Assembly (NCBI GenBank): GCA_965247705.1 | Contig: CBDFHV010000045.1 | Location: 1-64,000, forward strand | Direction: 5' to 3' | DNA from: CBDFHV01 sp965247705 | GTDB taxonomy: Bacteria > Pseudomonadota > Alphaproteobacteria > Rhodospirillales > CAMCUA01 | Length of the DNA stretch: 64,000 nucleotides | Part shown: piece by piece, positions 25,862-34,717 of the stretch | Layout: each line of letters begins with the position of its first letter | How positions within the stretch are numbered: the first letter of the stretch is position 1 | The notes under the pieces: generated by a model | Databases searched by the model: none | Seen by the model: only the letters and a program-made list of their open reading frames with translations | What the model was told of the DNA's origin: nothing | Position numbers and translations under genes: made by a program

Positions 25862-26872
25862 CTACCAGCTCCGCTCGGTACCGGCTTTTTCGCTTTGTGC
25901 CGAGCGGGTCACCAGGTTCCAGGTCTTCGACTGGGGAAAGCGGCGGGCCAGAAACCGGTAGGTGTCGCCGACCAGGGTTTCCAGATCCCGGCTGGGACGC
26001 ATGGAGGCCGACGCCCAATGTTTCACGAAAGGCTGCCAAGGCCCGATCTGGCGGTGCAGTTCATCGCGCCCTTCACGGATGTGGCCGATGTGGGCATCGA
26101 CGTTCTTGAGGACGGCCATGATCTCCCCGGTCTGGGCGTCAAGATTGTCGAAGGTCTGGTCGAGCTCTTTGCAGGCGGCCATGGTCATGCGAATGATGGC
26201 GGTCAGGGAATCGAGGATTCTCGCGTCCTTGCCGCACTTGCGGCGCAGCAGAAGGGTCCTGTCCCGCATGGCCTGGATATTGCCATAGGCTTCGCGCAAG
26301 GCTTCCACGTAGGCAAGCTCCGCCGCCAGGCTCTCGATCAGATCGACCACACGCTCCCGCTCCTCCCGCGGCCAGCCCAGGGCGGCGGCGGCCTCGGCGA
26401 AGGCGCGGCTGACCTTGTCGCGGGTTGACGGGTCGTCGACGATCTGGGTCAGTTGGTCGGCGTCGGGGAGGACGAACTCATCGCCGGTGAGCCACGACAC
26501 CAGCTGCATGGTCAGGCGATCCCGCGCCACCTTTCGATGACGCTCCGCCGCTTCCCACGACGCCGCGCCGGTGACCATCTCGGCCGGCAGCGGATCGCCC
26601 ACCCGGAGCAGCGGCACGTAGCGTAGCCCCTTGGCGACCCTATCGAGCATGCGCGCATCGTGGCTGTCCTCGATCAGGCCGAACTCCCGACAAATGCCGG
26701 GAAAAGCCAGCGTGACTTCGGAGTCGCCCAGGCACAGCGCCATGACCGGCGTGTCATCGTCTTCCCGCAAGCGAAATACGCCGTCCGGGTCGAGGGTGAA
26801 GAACGGGTGCTCGAAGGACACCACGGCCTCTTCGCCGACTGGTTCCGGCCTCGCCTCGTCCGGACTGGGCAT
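25862..26872 (-). CDS. Uncharacterised cytoplasmic helical protein
   Basis: 336 residues, no signal or membrane segment. The N-terminal third (VVSFEHPFFTLDPDGVFRLREDDDTPVMALCLGDSEVTLAFPGICREFGL) looks like a small beta domain. The rest is helical with long amphipathic stretches (EERERVVDLIESLAAELAYVEALREAYGNIQAM, ILDSLTAIIRMTMAACKELDQTFDNLDAQTGEIMAVLKN) that could form coiled coils. I do not recognise a family. It is convergent with the MmgE/PrpD gene, almost abutting it. Confidence 0.75.
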   Translation of the reverse strand: MPSPDEARPEPVGEEAVVSFEHPFFTLDPDGVFRLREDDDTPVMALCLGDSEVTLAFPGICREFGLIEDSHDARMLDRVAKGLRYVPLLRVGDPLPAEMVTGAASWEAAERHRKVARDRLTMQLVSWLTGDEFVLPDADQLTQIVDDPSTRDKVSRAFAEAAAALGWPREERERVVDLIESLAAELAYVEALREAYGNIQAMRDRTLLLRRKCGKDARILDSLTAIIRMTMAACKELDQTFDNLDAQTGEIMAVLKNVDAHIGHIREGRDELHRQIGPWQPFVKHWASASMRPSRDLETLVGDTYRFLARRFPQSKTWNLVTRSAQSEKAGTERSW

Positions 26873-27127
26873 GGCGCACCCTTAGTAACCCCAACGACGA
26901 TCAATAATTCTCGCATTAGATGTTGTCGAGGGCGCGGCCGTGATGCCATTGACCGGACGGATAGCCCTGGCGCGGGATGGTCACCGTGTGCTGGCGGCGG
27001 GATCGGCCCGATCGCCGTGGCGGGTCAACATATGAAAGCGCAGGCACAGCAGGGCCACCGACAGGATGCTGGCCAGGACGATGCCCTCGAAAAGCCCGGG
27101 GATCCCCCGGCCGGCGGCAAAGGCCAG

Positions 27128-28204
27128 CGTCCCTATCCGGTTAAAACAGGATCGGCCTAAATGTTCTTGTTATGTTCACGTAGAGGATGTAGGCTGATCG
27201 CATTGTCTCGGGCTTTTGGAGGGCGGTGCGATGGGCAGGATGTTGGCGTTTCAAGAACGGCACGGATCGGAAGCGGCCTGCATCGAGGCGCTGGCCCGGC
27301 TGCGCTGGCCGCAGGGCTATGTCTGTGCCCGCTGCGGCGAACGGCGGAGCTACCGAATGACGGCGCGGCCCAGGATCTTCGAATGCGCCCGTTGCGGTCA
27401 TCAGGAATCGGTGACGGCGGGGACGATCTTCCACCGCACCCGCACGCCGCTCCGCAAATGGTTCCTGGCGGCGTGGTGGATGGCGCGCGACAAGCGTGGG
27501 GTCTCGGCCCTTTTGCTGTCCCGCGAGTTGGATCTGCGCTACGAGACAGCGTGGCTGATGGCTCATAAGCTGCGTCATGCCCTGACGGAGCGCTCGGAAT
27601 TTCCGCTCGAGGGCTTGGTCGAGGTCGACGAGAGTTATTATGGCGGGCGCGGCAAGCCGGAGAGCCGGGGCCGGGGCCTTTCCAACCCGAACAAGAGCCT
27701 GTTGGTGATGGCCGTCGAGAAGCGGCCGGTCGGGCCGGGCAAGGGCATCAAGGGAAGCGGCTTCGTCGCCGGCCGGGCGCGGCTCGCCATCCTCCCGGCG
27801 GCCACCGCCCGCGAGCTGGGCGGCTTCGTGCGCGCCTCGGTCAGGCCCGGAAGCCGCCTCGCCAGCGACGCCTTCAAGGGGTACGCCGGACTCCGCGACA
27901 CCTATCGCCACCACCCCGTCGTGCAAGGCGAAGGCAAGAATGCCGAGCGCTTGATGCCGGTCGTCCATGTCCTGTTTTCCAACGTGAAGACCTGGCTCAA
28001 CGGCACCTATCACGGTGTCGGCGCCAAGCACCTGCCGCGCTATGCCCGGGAATGGAGCTTCCGCTTCAACCGCCGCACACGCATCACCGATCTGGCCGAC
28101 TTCGTCCTCCGCCGCGCCATGGACCAACCCACCATCACCTACAAGGAGCTGGTCGACAGTCTTCAACCGCAGGGTGCGCTACCTGCTTTAACCGGATAGG
28201 GACG
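27128..28204 (+). mobile_element. IS1595-family insertion sequence, 1,077 bp, complete
   Basis: The ends carry near-perfect inverted repeats: CGTCCCTATCCGGTTAAA then A or G then CAGG, at 27128 onward and inverted up to 28204. An 8-bp target duplication AAGGCCAG flanks it at 27120-27127 and 28205-28212, the size usual for IS1595. It encodes one transposase and lies inside the MATE gene, oriented opposite to it. The transposase stop codon lies within the right repeat. Intact ends, target copies and transposase imply potential activity. Confidence 0.93.
27231..28199 (+). CDS. IS1595-family (ISXO2-like) transposase
   Basis: 322 residues from ATG 27231 with a GGAGG site upstream. The N-terminal zinc ribbon is YVCARCGERRSY...FECARCGHQES. 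The DDE-type core has VDESYYGG (first Asp), SDAFKGY (second Asp) and the HGVGAKHLPRYAREWSFRFNRR region with the third acidic residue and the family's C-terminal signature. Full length, no frameshift. Catalyses movement of the surrounding element. Confidence 0.93.
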   Translation: MGRMLAFQERHGSEAACIEALARLRWPQGYVCARCGERRSYRMTARPRIFECARCGHQESVTAGTIFHRTRTPLRKWFLAAWWMARDKRGVSALLLSRELDLRYETAWLMAHKLRHALTERSEFPLEGLVEVDESYYGGRGKPESRGRGLSNPNKSLLVMAVEKRPVGPGKGIKGSGFVAGRARLAILPAATARELGGFVRASVRPGSRLASDAFKGYAGLRDTYRHHPVVQGEGKNAERLMPVVHVLFSNVKTWLNGTYHGVGAKHLPRYAREWSFRFNRRTRITDLADFVLRRAMDQPTITYKELVDSLQPQGALPALTG

Positions 28205-29513
28205 AAGGCCAGATACCAGCCGCCGGGGATCATCAGACCCAGGAAGGCGATTCCCTGGATCACCGCCGGCGCCCAGGTCTCCCCCCGGCCGCGCAGGGCC
28301 TGGGCCATCACCGTCTGTCCGCCGTCGAAGGTGAGGATCAACGCCGCCAGGGCGACCAGGGGCACCGCGCGGGCGATCAGCCCCGGGTCCGCCGAATAGG
28401 CGCCGATCAGGGTGCCGGGCAGGGCGAGGAACAGGATTCCGATGGTCATCATGGTGAGGCTGTTAAGGCCCAAGCCCACCCATCCGGCCAGGGCCGACTC
28501 GGACTCCCGGCCTTGCCCATGGGCGCTGCCCACCCGCACCGACGTGGCCGATCCGAAGCCCAGGGCCACCATGAACGCCAGGCCGATCAGGTTGATCACG
28601 ATGGCGTAGGCCGCCAGGGCCTCGGTCCCCAGCCAGCCGGCGAACAGGTTGAGGGTGGAAAAGGCGCTGACCTCGAAGCCGATGCTGAACGCGGCGCCGT
28701 AGCCGATGCGCCGTTGACGGCGCCAGGCGGACCAGCCGCCCCTGGGCCGGCGACGCACGCCGTACAAATCCCGAGCCGGCATCCACCAGACGTAGGACAC
28801 CAGCGCGATGGCGAGGAACAGGCGCACCCCGGATGTGGCCCACGCCGAGCCGACCGCGCCCAGGGCCGGGAATCCCAGGTTGCCGTATATGAACACCCAG
28901 TTGAGCAGGACGTTGAGGACGTTGGCCACGATCATCGCCGCCATGGCCGGCTTGGGCCGCTTCAGGCCCTCGAGAAAAAACGACGTGGCGACGAAGACCA
29001 GGTGACCGGGAATGCCCAGGCCGAGGACGAACAGCACCTCGGCCCCCTCATGGGCCAGTTCCGAGGTTTGACCGGTCAACCGCAGGAACGGCTCGCCCAA
29101 CGTGCACAGCGCCGCCCCGCCCACTCCGAGCCACAAGGCGTAGGGCACGGCGCGGCGCCAGGCGGCGCCGCAGTCCTCGGCCCGCCCCGCCCCCAGGGCC
29201 ATGGCCGTAGCGGCCACCGTCCCGATGAGCAGGCCCAGGCCGGTCAGCATCACCGGCATGAAGGGGGCCTGGCCGATTCCCAAGTACGCCAGCTCGTCGG
29301 TGGACAGGCGGCCCACCATGACCGTGTCGACCAAGGCCATGACGAGGATTCCCGAACGGGCGACGATCACCGGCCAGGCCAGGGTCATGGTCTCGGCGAC
29401 GTGACGACGGATGCGGGCCGGCAGGGCGCCCGCCACTGGGCCTGCCACTGGGCCCGTCACTGGGCCGGGGGTCGCCGACACGCCCAATGGTCCTCCTGGA
29501 ATGACCCCGGCGG

Positions 29514-30023
29514 TCAGAGGACCGCCGAGGTCTCCTGGAAGTATCCGTGGATGCGCGACCAGTAGGGGCCGGTGAATGAGGGATCGATGGCCTCGGCGCC
29601 ATCCGCCCGCCCGTCCAGCGCGCCCTGGCGCCCCGCCGGCGACGACAGGACACGGGTCATCAGGCGCGGGCCGTCGACGGTGGACCGGGAATCGCTGCAC
29701 AGGCGGATGGCTTCGAGCAGGATCGGCACCCGAAACGCGGTGGTGAAAGCCGTGCCCTCCTCGCGGGCCACGGCCCGGCCGACCTCGTGGATATAGGCGA
29801 TGTAGTAGTGGGTGAAATGCTCGCTGCCGTGGCGCAGTTTGGCCGGGTCGAGGGCGCCGCGACAATATTCGACCAGATAGGTCAGCTTCTGGACGCCTGA
29901 CGGCGCCGGGGGTTCGGCGGGCGCGGCGGCTCCCGGGGCGCCCCGGGTCCGGCGCAGGGCGGCGGTCAGCCAGGCCATCATGACCAGCCCGACCATGGTG
30001 GCGATCAGGATCAGCGGGTCCAT
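29514..30023 (-). CDS. Small membrane-anchored protein of unknown function
   Basis: 169 residues from ATG 30023. One N-terminal membrane helix (PLILIATMVGLVMMAWLTAAL), a Pro/Ala-rich linker, then a mainly helical domain (LTYLVEYCRGALDPAKLRHGSEHFTHYYIAYIHEVGRAVAREEG, FRVPILLEAIRLCSDSRSTVDG). No family recognised. It lies 4 bp after the VOC gene and 32 bp before the MATE gene, all on the minus strand, so the three are likely one transcript. Confidence 0.7.
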   Translation of the reverse strand: MDPLILIATMVGLVMMAWLTAALRRTRGAPGAAAPAEPPAPSGVQKLTYLVEYCRGALDPAKLRHGSEHFTHYYIAYIHEVGRAVAREEGTAFTTAFRVPILLEAIRLCSDSRSTVDGPRLMTRVLSSPAGRQGALDGRADGAEAIDPSFTGPYWSRIHGYFQETSAVL

Positions 30024-30027
30024 GGGA

Positions 30028-30483
30028 TCAGGCCGCTTCAAGGGGCGGTGGCGGCAGGGGAACATCGGGCACCCACAGGTATCCATCCGGGTCCAGGATG
30101 TGGACTTCCCGCAGGCCGTGGGGCCTGTCCGACGCGCCCGACACCACCGTGGCGCCGAGGTTGCGCGCCTCGGCCTCGGCGGCATCTGGATCGCGGCCGT
30201 GCAGCCTGATCTCGATGCCGGTGCCGCGCATGCCTTCGACTGCCAGGGTGGCTTCGAGGGCGTGGCCGGCGTAGGTGTGATCCGCGTGCAGCATCCACTC
30301 CGCGCCGTATCCCGTGAGAACGGCAAAATCCGGGTCGTCGTAGACCACCGCCGCCCCCAGGACCAGGCGGTGGAACGGCAGCGCCCGCGGCACGTCGCGG
30401 ACGATCAGGTTGACGGTCAGCCCGCGCAGAGTCTCGGCGTATCGGGGGGCGGGCATCCAGGAATCGCCGGTTCGCTTTTTCAC
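30028..30483 (-). CDS. VOC (glyoxalase/bleomycin-resistance) superfamily protein
   Basis: 151 residues forming the paired beta-alpha-beta-beta-beta fold: TVNLIVRDVPRALPFHRLVLGAAVVYDDPDFAVL, GIEIRLHGRDPDAAEAEARNLGATVV and HGLREVHILDPDGYLWVPDVP. The HILDPDGYLW segment near the C-terminus carries the usual metal-ligand region. Members are metal-dependent lyases, dioxygenases or drug-binding proteins; location ahead of a MATE exporter makes a resistance role possible but not shown. Confidence 0.85.
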   Translation of the reverse strand: MKKRTGDSWMPAPRYAETLRGLTVNLIVRDVPRALPFHRLVLGAAVVYDDPDFAVLTGYGAEWMLHADHTYAGHALEATLAVEGMRGTGIEIRLHGRDPDAAEAEARNLGATVVSGASDRPHGLREVHILDPDGYLWVPDVPLPPPPLEAA

Positions 30484-30640
30484 GATGTTTGCCCGCCGCG
30501 GTCGTCGGTTCGCACGTCGAGAACGCTCCCATGATACGCCGACTCATCGCCCCCTTCGCAAGCGGAGTCCTGGACCAGGGGCCGGAAAATCGCTATATAC
30601 CGGCAAGCATAACGGACAGTGGCGAGCAGGGCTCCAAGGC

Positions 30641-31627
30641 ATGATCGATCCTTTCGGTCGGGCGATTACCTATCTCCGCGTATCGGTGACGGACCGCTGC
30701 GATTTCCGCTGCGTCTACTGCATGGCGGAAAACATGACCTTTCTGCCCAAGAAGGACCTGCTGACCCTCGAGGAGCTGGACCGGGTCTGCGGCGCCTTCG
30801 TGCGCAAGGGCGTGCGCAAGATCCGCGTCACCGGCGGCGAGCCCCTGGTCCGCCGGGGCGTGATCGGCCTGTTCCAATCCCTGGGCCGGCACCTCGAGGA
30901 CGGCGGCCTGGACGAGCTGACCGTCACCACCAACGCCAGCCAACTGCCGCGCCTGGCCGACGACCTGTACGCGGCCGGCGTGCGCCGGATCAACGTCTCG
31001 ATGGATTCCCTGGATGCGGAACGGTTTCACCGCATCACCCGCTGGGGTCGTCTGGAGCAGGTGATGGCCGGCCTCGACGCGGCGGAAGCGGCCGGGCTGA
31101 AGGTCAAGATCAACACCGTGGCCCTGCGCGGCGTCAACGAGGACGAAATCCTCGACCTGGCCGGCTGGTGCGGCGAACGGGGCTTCGACCTGACGTTCAT
31201 CGAGGCCATGCCCATGGGCGACATCGACGGCGACCGCATGGACCAGTACCTGCCCCTGACCGAGGTGCGGCAAACCCTGGAGACCCGCTACGCACTGGAA
31301 GACACCAATCACAACACCGGCGGCCCGGCCCGCTACGCCCGGGTGGCCGCAACCGGCCAGCGCATCGGCTTCATCACCCCCCACACCCACAATTTCTGCG
31401 AATCCTGCAACCGGGTGCGGCTTACCTGCACCGGCACCCTCTTCATGTGCCTGGGCCAGGCCGATCGCGCCGACCTGCGGGCGCCGCTGAGGGCCAGCGC
31501 CTACGACGACCTGCTGGACGCCGCCATCGACGAAGCCATCGGCCGCAAACCCAAGGGCCACGATTTCGTCATGGCCCGCGGCCATGCCCCGGCGGTCGAG
31601 CGGCACATGAGCGTTACGGGGGGGTGA
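30641..31627 (+). CDS. moaA: GTP 3',8-cyclase MoaA (molybdenum cofactor biosynthesis)
   Basis: 328 residues. Radical-SAM motif CDFRCVYC (CX3CX2C) near the N-terminus, the SAM-binding VTGGEPLVRRG, and the second cluster ligands CESCNRVRLTCTGTLFMC near the C-terminus, ending in the conserved GG dipeptide. It opens the GTP ring to start molybdopterin synthesis, usually with MoaC, which is not in the window. ATG 30641 is chosen from the family start (MIDPFGRAITYLRVSVTDRC). No other moa gene is adjacent, so it stands alone here. Confidence 0.95.
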   Translation: MIDPFGRAITYLRVSVTDRCDFRCVYCMAENMTFLPKKDLLTLEELDRVCGAFVRKGVRKIRVTGGEPLVRRGVIGLFQSLGRHLEDGGLDELTVTTNASQLPRLADDLYAAGVRRINVSMDSLDAERFHRITRWGRLEQVMAGLDAAEAAGLKVKINTVALRGVNEDEILDLAGWCGERGFDLTFIEAMPMGDIDGDRMDQYLPLTEVRQTLETRYALEDTNHNTGGPARYARVAATGQRIGFITPHTHNFCESCNRVRLTCTGTLFMCLGQADRADLRAPLRASAYDDLLDAAIDEAIGRKPKGHDFVMARGHAPAVERHMSVTGG

Positions 31628-31631
31628 GCCG

Positions 31632-31648
31632 GCGGCGGCTTTCGCCGC
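31632..31648 (+). terminator. Weak hairpin after moaA
   Basis: GCGGCG (31632-31637), a five-base loop and CGCCGC (31643-31648), starting a few bases after the moaA stop. No T-run follows, so it may only be a processing or Rho-associated hairpin. Confidence 0.3.
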
Positions 31649-31715
31649 GCGCTTGCCTGGTCGGATGCGGCCGTGTCTCAGGTTGAATCCTGTTGTGAAG
31701 CGATAGAATCTATTG

Positions 31716-31813
31716 GGGACAGTACACATTTAACTCCAAGGAAACGATATACTGTCCCTCATTGTTCCTGTCCCTCATTGTTCCCCCACATTGTTCCTGT
31801 CCCACATTGTTCC
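31716..31813. repeat. Inverted repeat plus 16-bp tandem repeat array between moaA and the DapA-family gene
   Basis: GGGACAGTA (31716-31724) and TACTGTCCC (31750-31758) form a 9-bp inverted repeat. Overlapping its right arm begins a tandem array with unit TGTCCCTCATTGTTCC at 31753-31768 and 31769-31784, a 13-bp short copy at 31785-31797 and TGTCCCACATTGTTCC at 31798-31813. The TTGGGGACAGTA motif is of a kind often found near REP-associated transposases, but no transposase is present. The rest of the 390-bp spacer shows only a possible tiny ORF. Confidence 0.85.
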
Positions 31814-31835
31814 CGATAGGAATGGGGACGGGGTG

Positions 31836-31904
31836 ATGGACATCAGCGACTTTCATGACACCGACAGCGACGGGAACTATGCCGACGACGACGACGAGGA
31901 CTGA
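31836..31904 (+). CDS. Possible 22-residue acidic peptide
   Basis: ATG 31836 to TGA 31904, a very acidic product with the EF-hand-like string DTDSDGNY followed by an Asp run. A G-rich stretch sits upstream but is a poor ribosome site. It may equally be the last codons of a decayed gene. Listed because it is the only open frame that fits the spacer. Confidence 0.2.
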   Translation: MDISDFHDTDSDGNYADDDDED

Positions 31905-32017
31905 CACCAATCGCGGCCCTGTCCGGCACCCTGGGGAGAGATTTCCGTCCCGGGGCCGATAGGGCTACAATCGTTCGATCAGGTGGCACAACCGAACAAC
32001 CACGAAGGAGCCGTGAC

Positions 32018-32965
32018 ATGGATCGCAATGACGTCGACTGGAAAGGCTATTGGGTCGCGACCACGACGCCCTTTGCCAAGGACGGCGCCTTGGACGAGGC
32101 GGCGTTGCGCGAGGGAATGGCCAGCTATCCGGGGATGGGCATCGCCGGCCTCCTGGTGAACGGGACCACCGGCGAGTGGTTTTCCCAGTCCGATGACGAG
32201 CGCCGGCGGGTGGCCGAAATCGCCGTCGAGGAAATCGGCGGCAAGATCCCGGTGGTCATGGGCTGCACCGCCTACACGGCGGCCCACGCGGGCGAGCTGG
32301 CGCGCCATGCGGAGGCCATCGGCGCCGACGGCATCTTGTCGACGCCGCCGCCCTATGTGGTACCGACGCCGCGCGAGATCGTGCGCTTTTATCAGGACCT
32401 GTCGGCATATGTCGCCAAGCCGGTCATGGCCTACAACTGGGCCCGCGGCACCAATGTGGAGATCAAGCGCGATACGGCGGCCGAATTGACCAAGATCGAC
32501 AATGTGGTCGCCATCAAGGACAGCACCACCGACCGGATGCAGTTTATCGAGACCCTGGAGACGGTCGGCGACAAGGTCCGCATCTTCGGCCCCTTCGTCA
32601 GCCGGCTCGGCCTCGCCCTGCTGCGCGGCATCGGCGGCGACGGCAACATCGACGGCGGCTGCCCGGCGGCGCCCTTCGGCACGGACTTCTACCAGTGTGT
32701 CTGGCGGGGCGACGACGACGGGGCCAAGGCGGCGGCCGACCGCTACGTCGCCATGATGAGCAAGCTCTATAACCCGGACTGGGGCGGCAAGTACGGCACG
32801 CCCCAGGCCCAGTACAAGGCGACCGAGAACCTGGTCGGCCATCCCGGCGGCTATCCCCGCCTGCCGATCCTGCCGGTGGACGACCCCGACAGCCTGGCGG
32901 TGATCCGCGAAGTCCTGACCGAGGCCGGATTGCTCGAGCCGGCGGCGCGGGCTGTGGCGGTCTAA
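32018..32965 (+). CDS. Dihydrodipicolinate synthase/N-acetylneuraminate lyase family aldolase
   Basis: 315 residues of TIM-barrel class I aldolase. GTTGEW (substrate carboxylate loop, the family GTTGE), Schiff-base Lys in NVVAIKDSTTDRMQF, and a Tyr in PVMAYNWARG. Not canonical DapA: the C-terminal third and the absence of lysine-pathway neighbours suggest a keto-acid lyase or dehydratase. An AAGGAG site precedes ATG 32018. The alpha/beta hydrolase gene follows 48 bp downstream, probably in the same transcript. Confidence 0.88.
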   Translation: MDRNDVDWKGYWVATTTPFAKDGALDEAALREGMASYPGMGIAGLLVNGTTGEWFSQSDDERRRVAEIAVEEIGGKIPVVMGCTAYTAAHAGELARHAEAIGADGILSTPPPYVVPTPREIVRFYQDLSAYVAKPVMAYNWARGTNVEIKRDTAAELTKIDNVVAIKDSTTDRMQFIETLETVGDKVRIFGPFVSRLGLALLRGIGGDGNIDGGCPAAPFGTDFYQCVWRGDDDGAKAAADRYVAMMSKLYNPDWGGKYGTPQAQYKATENLVGHPGGYPRLPILPVDDPDSLAVIREVLTEAGLLEPAARAVAV

Positions 32966-33013
32966 GCGGCAAGAGCGGTCCCCCCTGCACGGCGGCGGGG
33001 AAGGAGTCGCCGC

Positions 33014-33805
33014 ATGACCCAGCGCATTAGCGCCAACGGCATCGACATGGCCTATCGGTTCGACGGGGCCGAGGACGGGCCTGTCGTCATGATGTCCCAC
33101 AGCCTGATGTCCGACCACACCATGTGGGCGGAGCAGGTCGGCCCCTTGGGCGCGGAGTTTCGCCTGCTGCGCTACGACACCCGGGGGCACGGCGAAACCC
33201 CGCCGCCGCCGCCGCCCTACACCATGGTTGCACTGGCCGAGGACGCCGTTGCCCTGATGGATGCCCTGGGCCTCGAACGGGTTCATTTCGTTGGCCTGTC
33301 CCTGGGCGGCATGATCGGCCAGCACATCGGCACCCACCATGGGGACCGTCTGCTAAGCTTGGCGCTCTGCGATACCTCGTCCCACATACCGCCCCACTCC
33401 CTGTGGGAAGAGCGCATCGCCAAGGCCCGGACCGTGGGCATCCCCAGCCTGATGGACACCACCCTGGAGCGCTGGTTCCACGACGCCTTCCGGCAACGGG
33501 CACCGGACCCTATCGCGCGGATCCGCGCCGCCATGGGGCGGACCAGCGTCGACGGCTACGTGGGCTGCTGCCGGGCGATCCAGGCCATGAACCAGACCGA
33601 CACGCTGAGCCGGATCGCCGTCCCCACCATGGTTATCGTCGGGCGCGACGACGAAGGCACGCCGGTGGCGGCCTCGGAGACGATCCACCAGAAGGTGGCG
33701 GGGTCTCGCCTGGTGGTCCTCGACGACGCCCGCCACCTGGCCAATGTGGAGCAGCCCGCGGCCTTCAACCGAGCCCTGCTCGACTTTCTGGAGTCCCAGG
33801 GTTGA
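33014..33805 (+). CDS. Alpha/beta hydrolase, 3-oxoadipate enol-lactonase-like
   Basis: 263 residues. Oxyanion region MMSHSLMSDHTMW, nucleophile elbow GLSLGGMIGQ (Ser), acid in IVGRDDEGTP and His in DDARHLANVEQP: a complete triad. The length and GLSLGG context are closest to PcaD-like lactonases. A GGAAGGAG site precedes the ATG. It probably acts with the DapA-family aldolase upstream in breakdown of a small acid or lactone (inference). Confidence 0.85.
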   Translation: MTQRISANGIDMAYRFDGAEDGPVVMMSHSLMSDHTMWAEQVGPLGAEFRLLRYDTRGHGETPPPPPPYTMVALAEDAVALMDALGLERVHFVGLSLGGMIGQHIGTHHGDRLLSLALCDTSSHIPPHSLWEERIAKARTVGIPSLMDTTLERWFHDAFRQRAPDPIARIRAAMGRTSVDGYVGCCRAIQAMNQTDTLSRIAVPTMVIVGRDDEGTPVAASETIHQKVAGSRLVVLDDARHLANVEQPAAFNRALLDFLESQG

Positions 33806-33865
33806 AACGATCCGATGTATGAACGAACCTTCAAGCACCTACCGTCGGTCATGCTCGTGGAATGC

Positions 33866-33929
33866 GGGCCGGTCTCAGACCGGCCCCTACGAAGTTTGGC
33901 GCGCGTAGGGGCGGGTCTCAGACCCGCCC
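33866..33929. repeat. Paired REP-like hairpins upstream of the small glycosyltransferase
   Basis: Two near-identical perfect hairpins: GGGCCGGTCT, one base, then its complement (33866-33886), and GGGCGGGTCT, one base, then its complement (33909-33929). Outer CCCCTACG and CGTAGGGG link them as an inverted pair. The same arrangement recurs at 34718-34785 after the gene. Confidence 0.9.
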
Positions 33930-33960
33930 GTTCTTCGGCCCAAAGCTGACGAGCGACCCC

Positions 33961-34659
33961 ATGTCCAAGCGCGGCGTCCTTTACATGGTCTGGGGCGAGA
34001 AGCCGAAAGGCGTGCTGGAACGCGCCATCGCATCCCTGCACGAGCACCATCCGGACATGCCGGTCGAGGTGGTCGAACTGCCCGACGATACCGATCCCAT
34101 CCGGGGGCTGCTGGAAAAGGCCCGTATGCAGGCCCTGTCGCCCTTCGATAGCACCCTCTTCCTGGACGCCGACACGGTGGTCCTGGGCCGGTTGGACTTC
34201 GGCTTCGAGAAGGGGGAGCGTTTCGGGCTCGCCTGCTGCATCTGCGAGTGCCCCTGGGCAAGGCGCTACGGCGGGATCTCGGGCGAACTGATCGAATACA
34301 ACACCGGCGTGATGTTCTTCACCGATCACGCCAAACCCCTGTTCGAGGCCTGGGAGCGCCAGGTGGCAACGGTGGATTCGTCCCTGCGCTTCAATATGGG
34401 CGACGGGGAGCGGTTGATGCCCTTCAACGACCAGGCGGGCTTCGCCGCCGCGGTCGAGGAAACGGGCGCCAATCCGTTCATCCTGCCCTTGAACTGGAAT
34501 TTTCGACCTGCCTTTCAGTCGACCTTTTTCGGGCCCGTGCGCATCTGGCACGACTACCAGGAGGTGCCCGACACCTTGCGGCGCATGAACGCGGCCTACA
34601 CGGCCAACCCGGACGCGACCATCGATTTCGTGCGTATGTCGGTCCGTCAGGAAACCTGA
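33961..34659 (+). CDS. Small cytoplasmic glycosyltransferase (GT-A, DxD type)
   Basis: 232 residues with an N-terminal nucleotide-binding strand (VLYMVWGEKPKGVLERAIASLHEHHP) and the metal-binding FLDADTVVLGRLDF (DxD). NTGVMFF and DQAGFAAAVEE further on fit GT-A sugar transferases of the GT8-like type. The donor and acceptor are not evident. It is enclosed between two REP-like hairpin pairs with no obvious operon partners, so gene and repeats may have moved together. Confidence 0.75.
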   Translation: MSKRGVLYMVWGEKPKGVLERAIASLHEHHPDMPVEVVELPDDTDPIRGLLEKARMQALSPFDSTLFLDADTVVLGRLDFGFEKGERFGLACCICECPWARRYGGISGELIEYNTGVMFFTDHAKPLFEAWERQVATVDSSLRFNMGDGERLMPFNDQAGFAAAVEETGANPFILPLNWNFRPAFQSTFFGPVRIWHDYQEVPDTLRRMNAAYTANPDATIDFVRMSVRQET

Positions 34660-34717
34660 CTGGTACTTTGTGGACAATTCTCGCCCGCGCTCCTTGGATG
34701 CCTCTTCGGCAGGGGGA

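Larger units (their letters stand above)
26981..29481 (-). pseudogene. MATE-family multidrug/sodium antiporter gene interrupted by an IS1595-family element
   Basis: The 5' part (29481-28205) encodes most of a MATE exporter: AETMTLAWPVIVARSGILVMALVDTVMVGRLSTDELAYLG, RPKPAMAAMIVANVLNVLLNW, GFGSATSVRVGSAHGQG, and many membrane helices, up to GGWYLAF. The 3' part (27119-26981) resumes with AAGRGIPGLFEGIVLASILSVALLCL and ends at TGA 26981. Removing the element and one 8-bp target copy restores a single 471-codon frame with no other lesion, so the insertion is recent. As it stands the protein would lose its last ~46 residues (last helix) and gain about 23 from the element. The start is GTG 29481, ten bases after AGGAGG; TTG 29487 is an alternative. 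Confidence 0.92.

Noticed and set aside
30540..30640. Molybdenum-cofactor riboswitch before moaA
   Set aside because: The leader is only about 100 bp and I could not fit the conserved Moco RNA core; no covariance search could be run.
31753..31813. Possible CRISPR array in the moaA downstream spacer
   Set aside because: The 16-bp units abut each other with no unique spacers.
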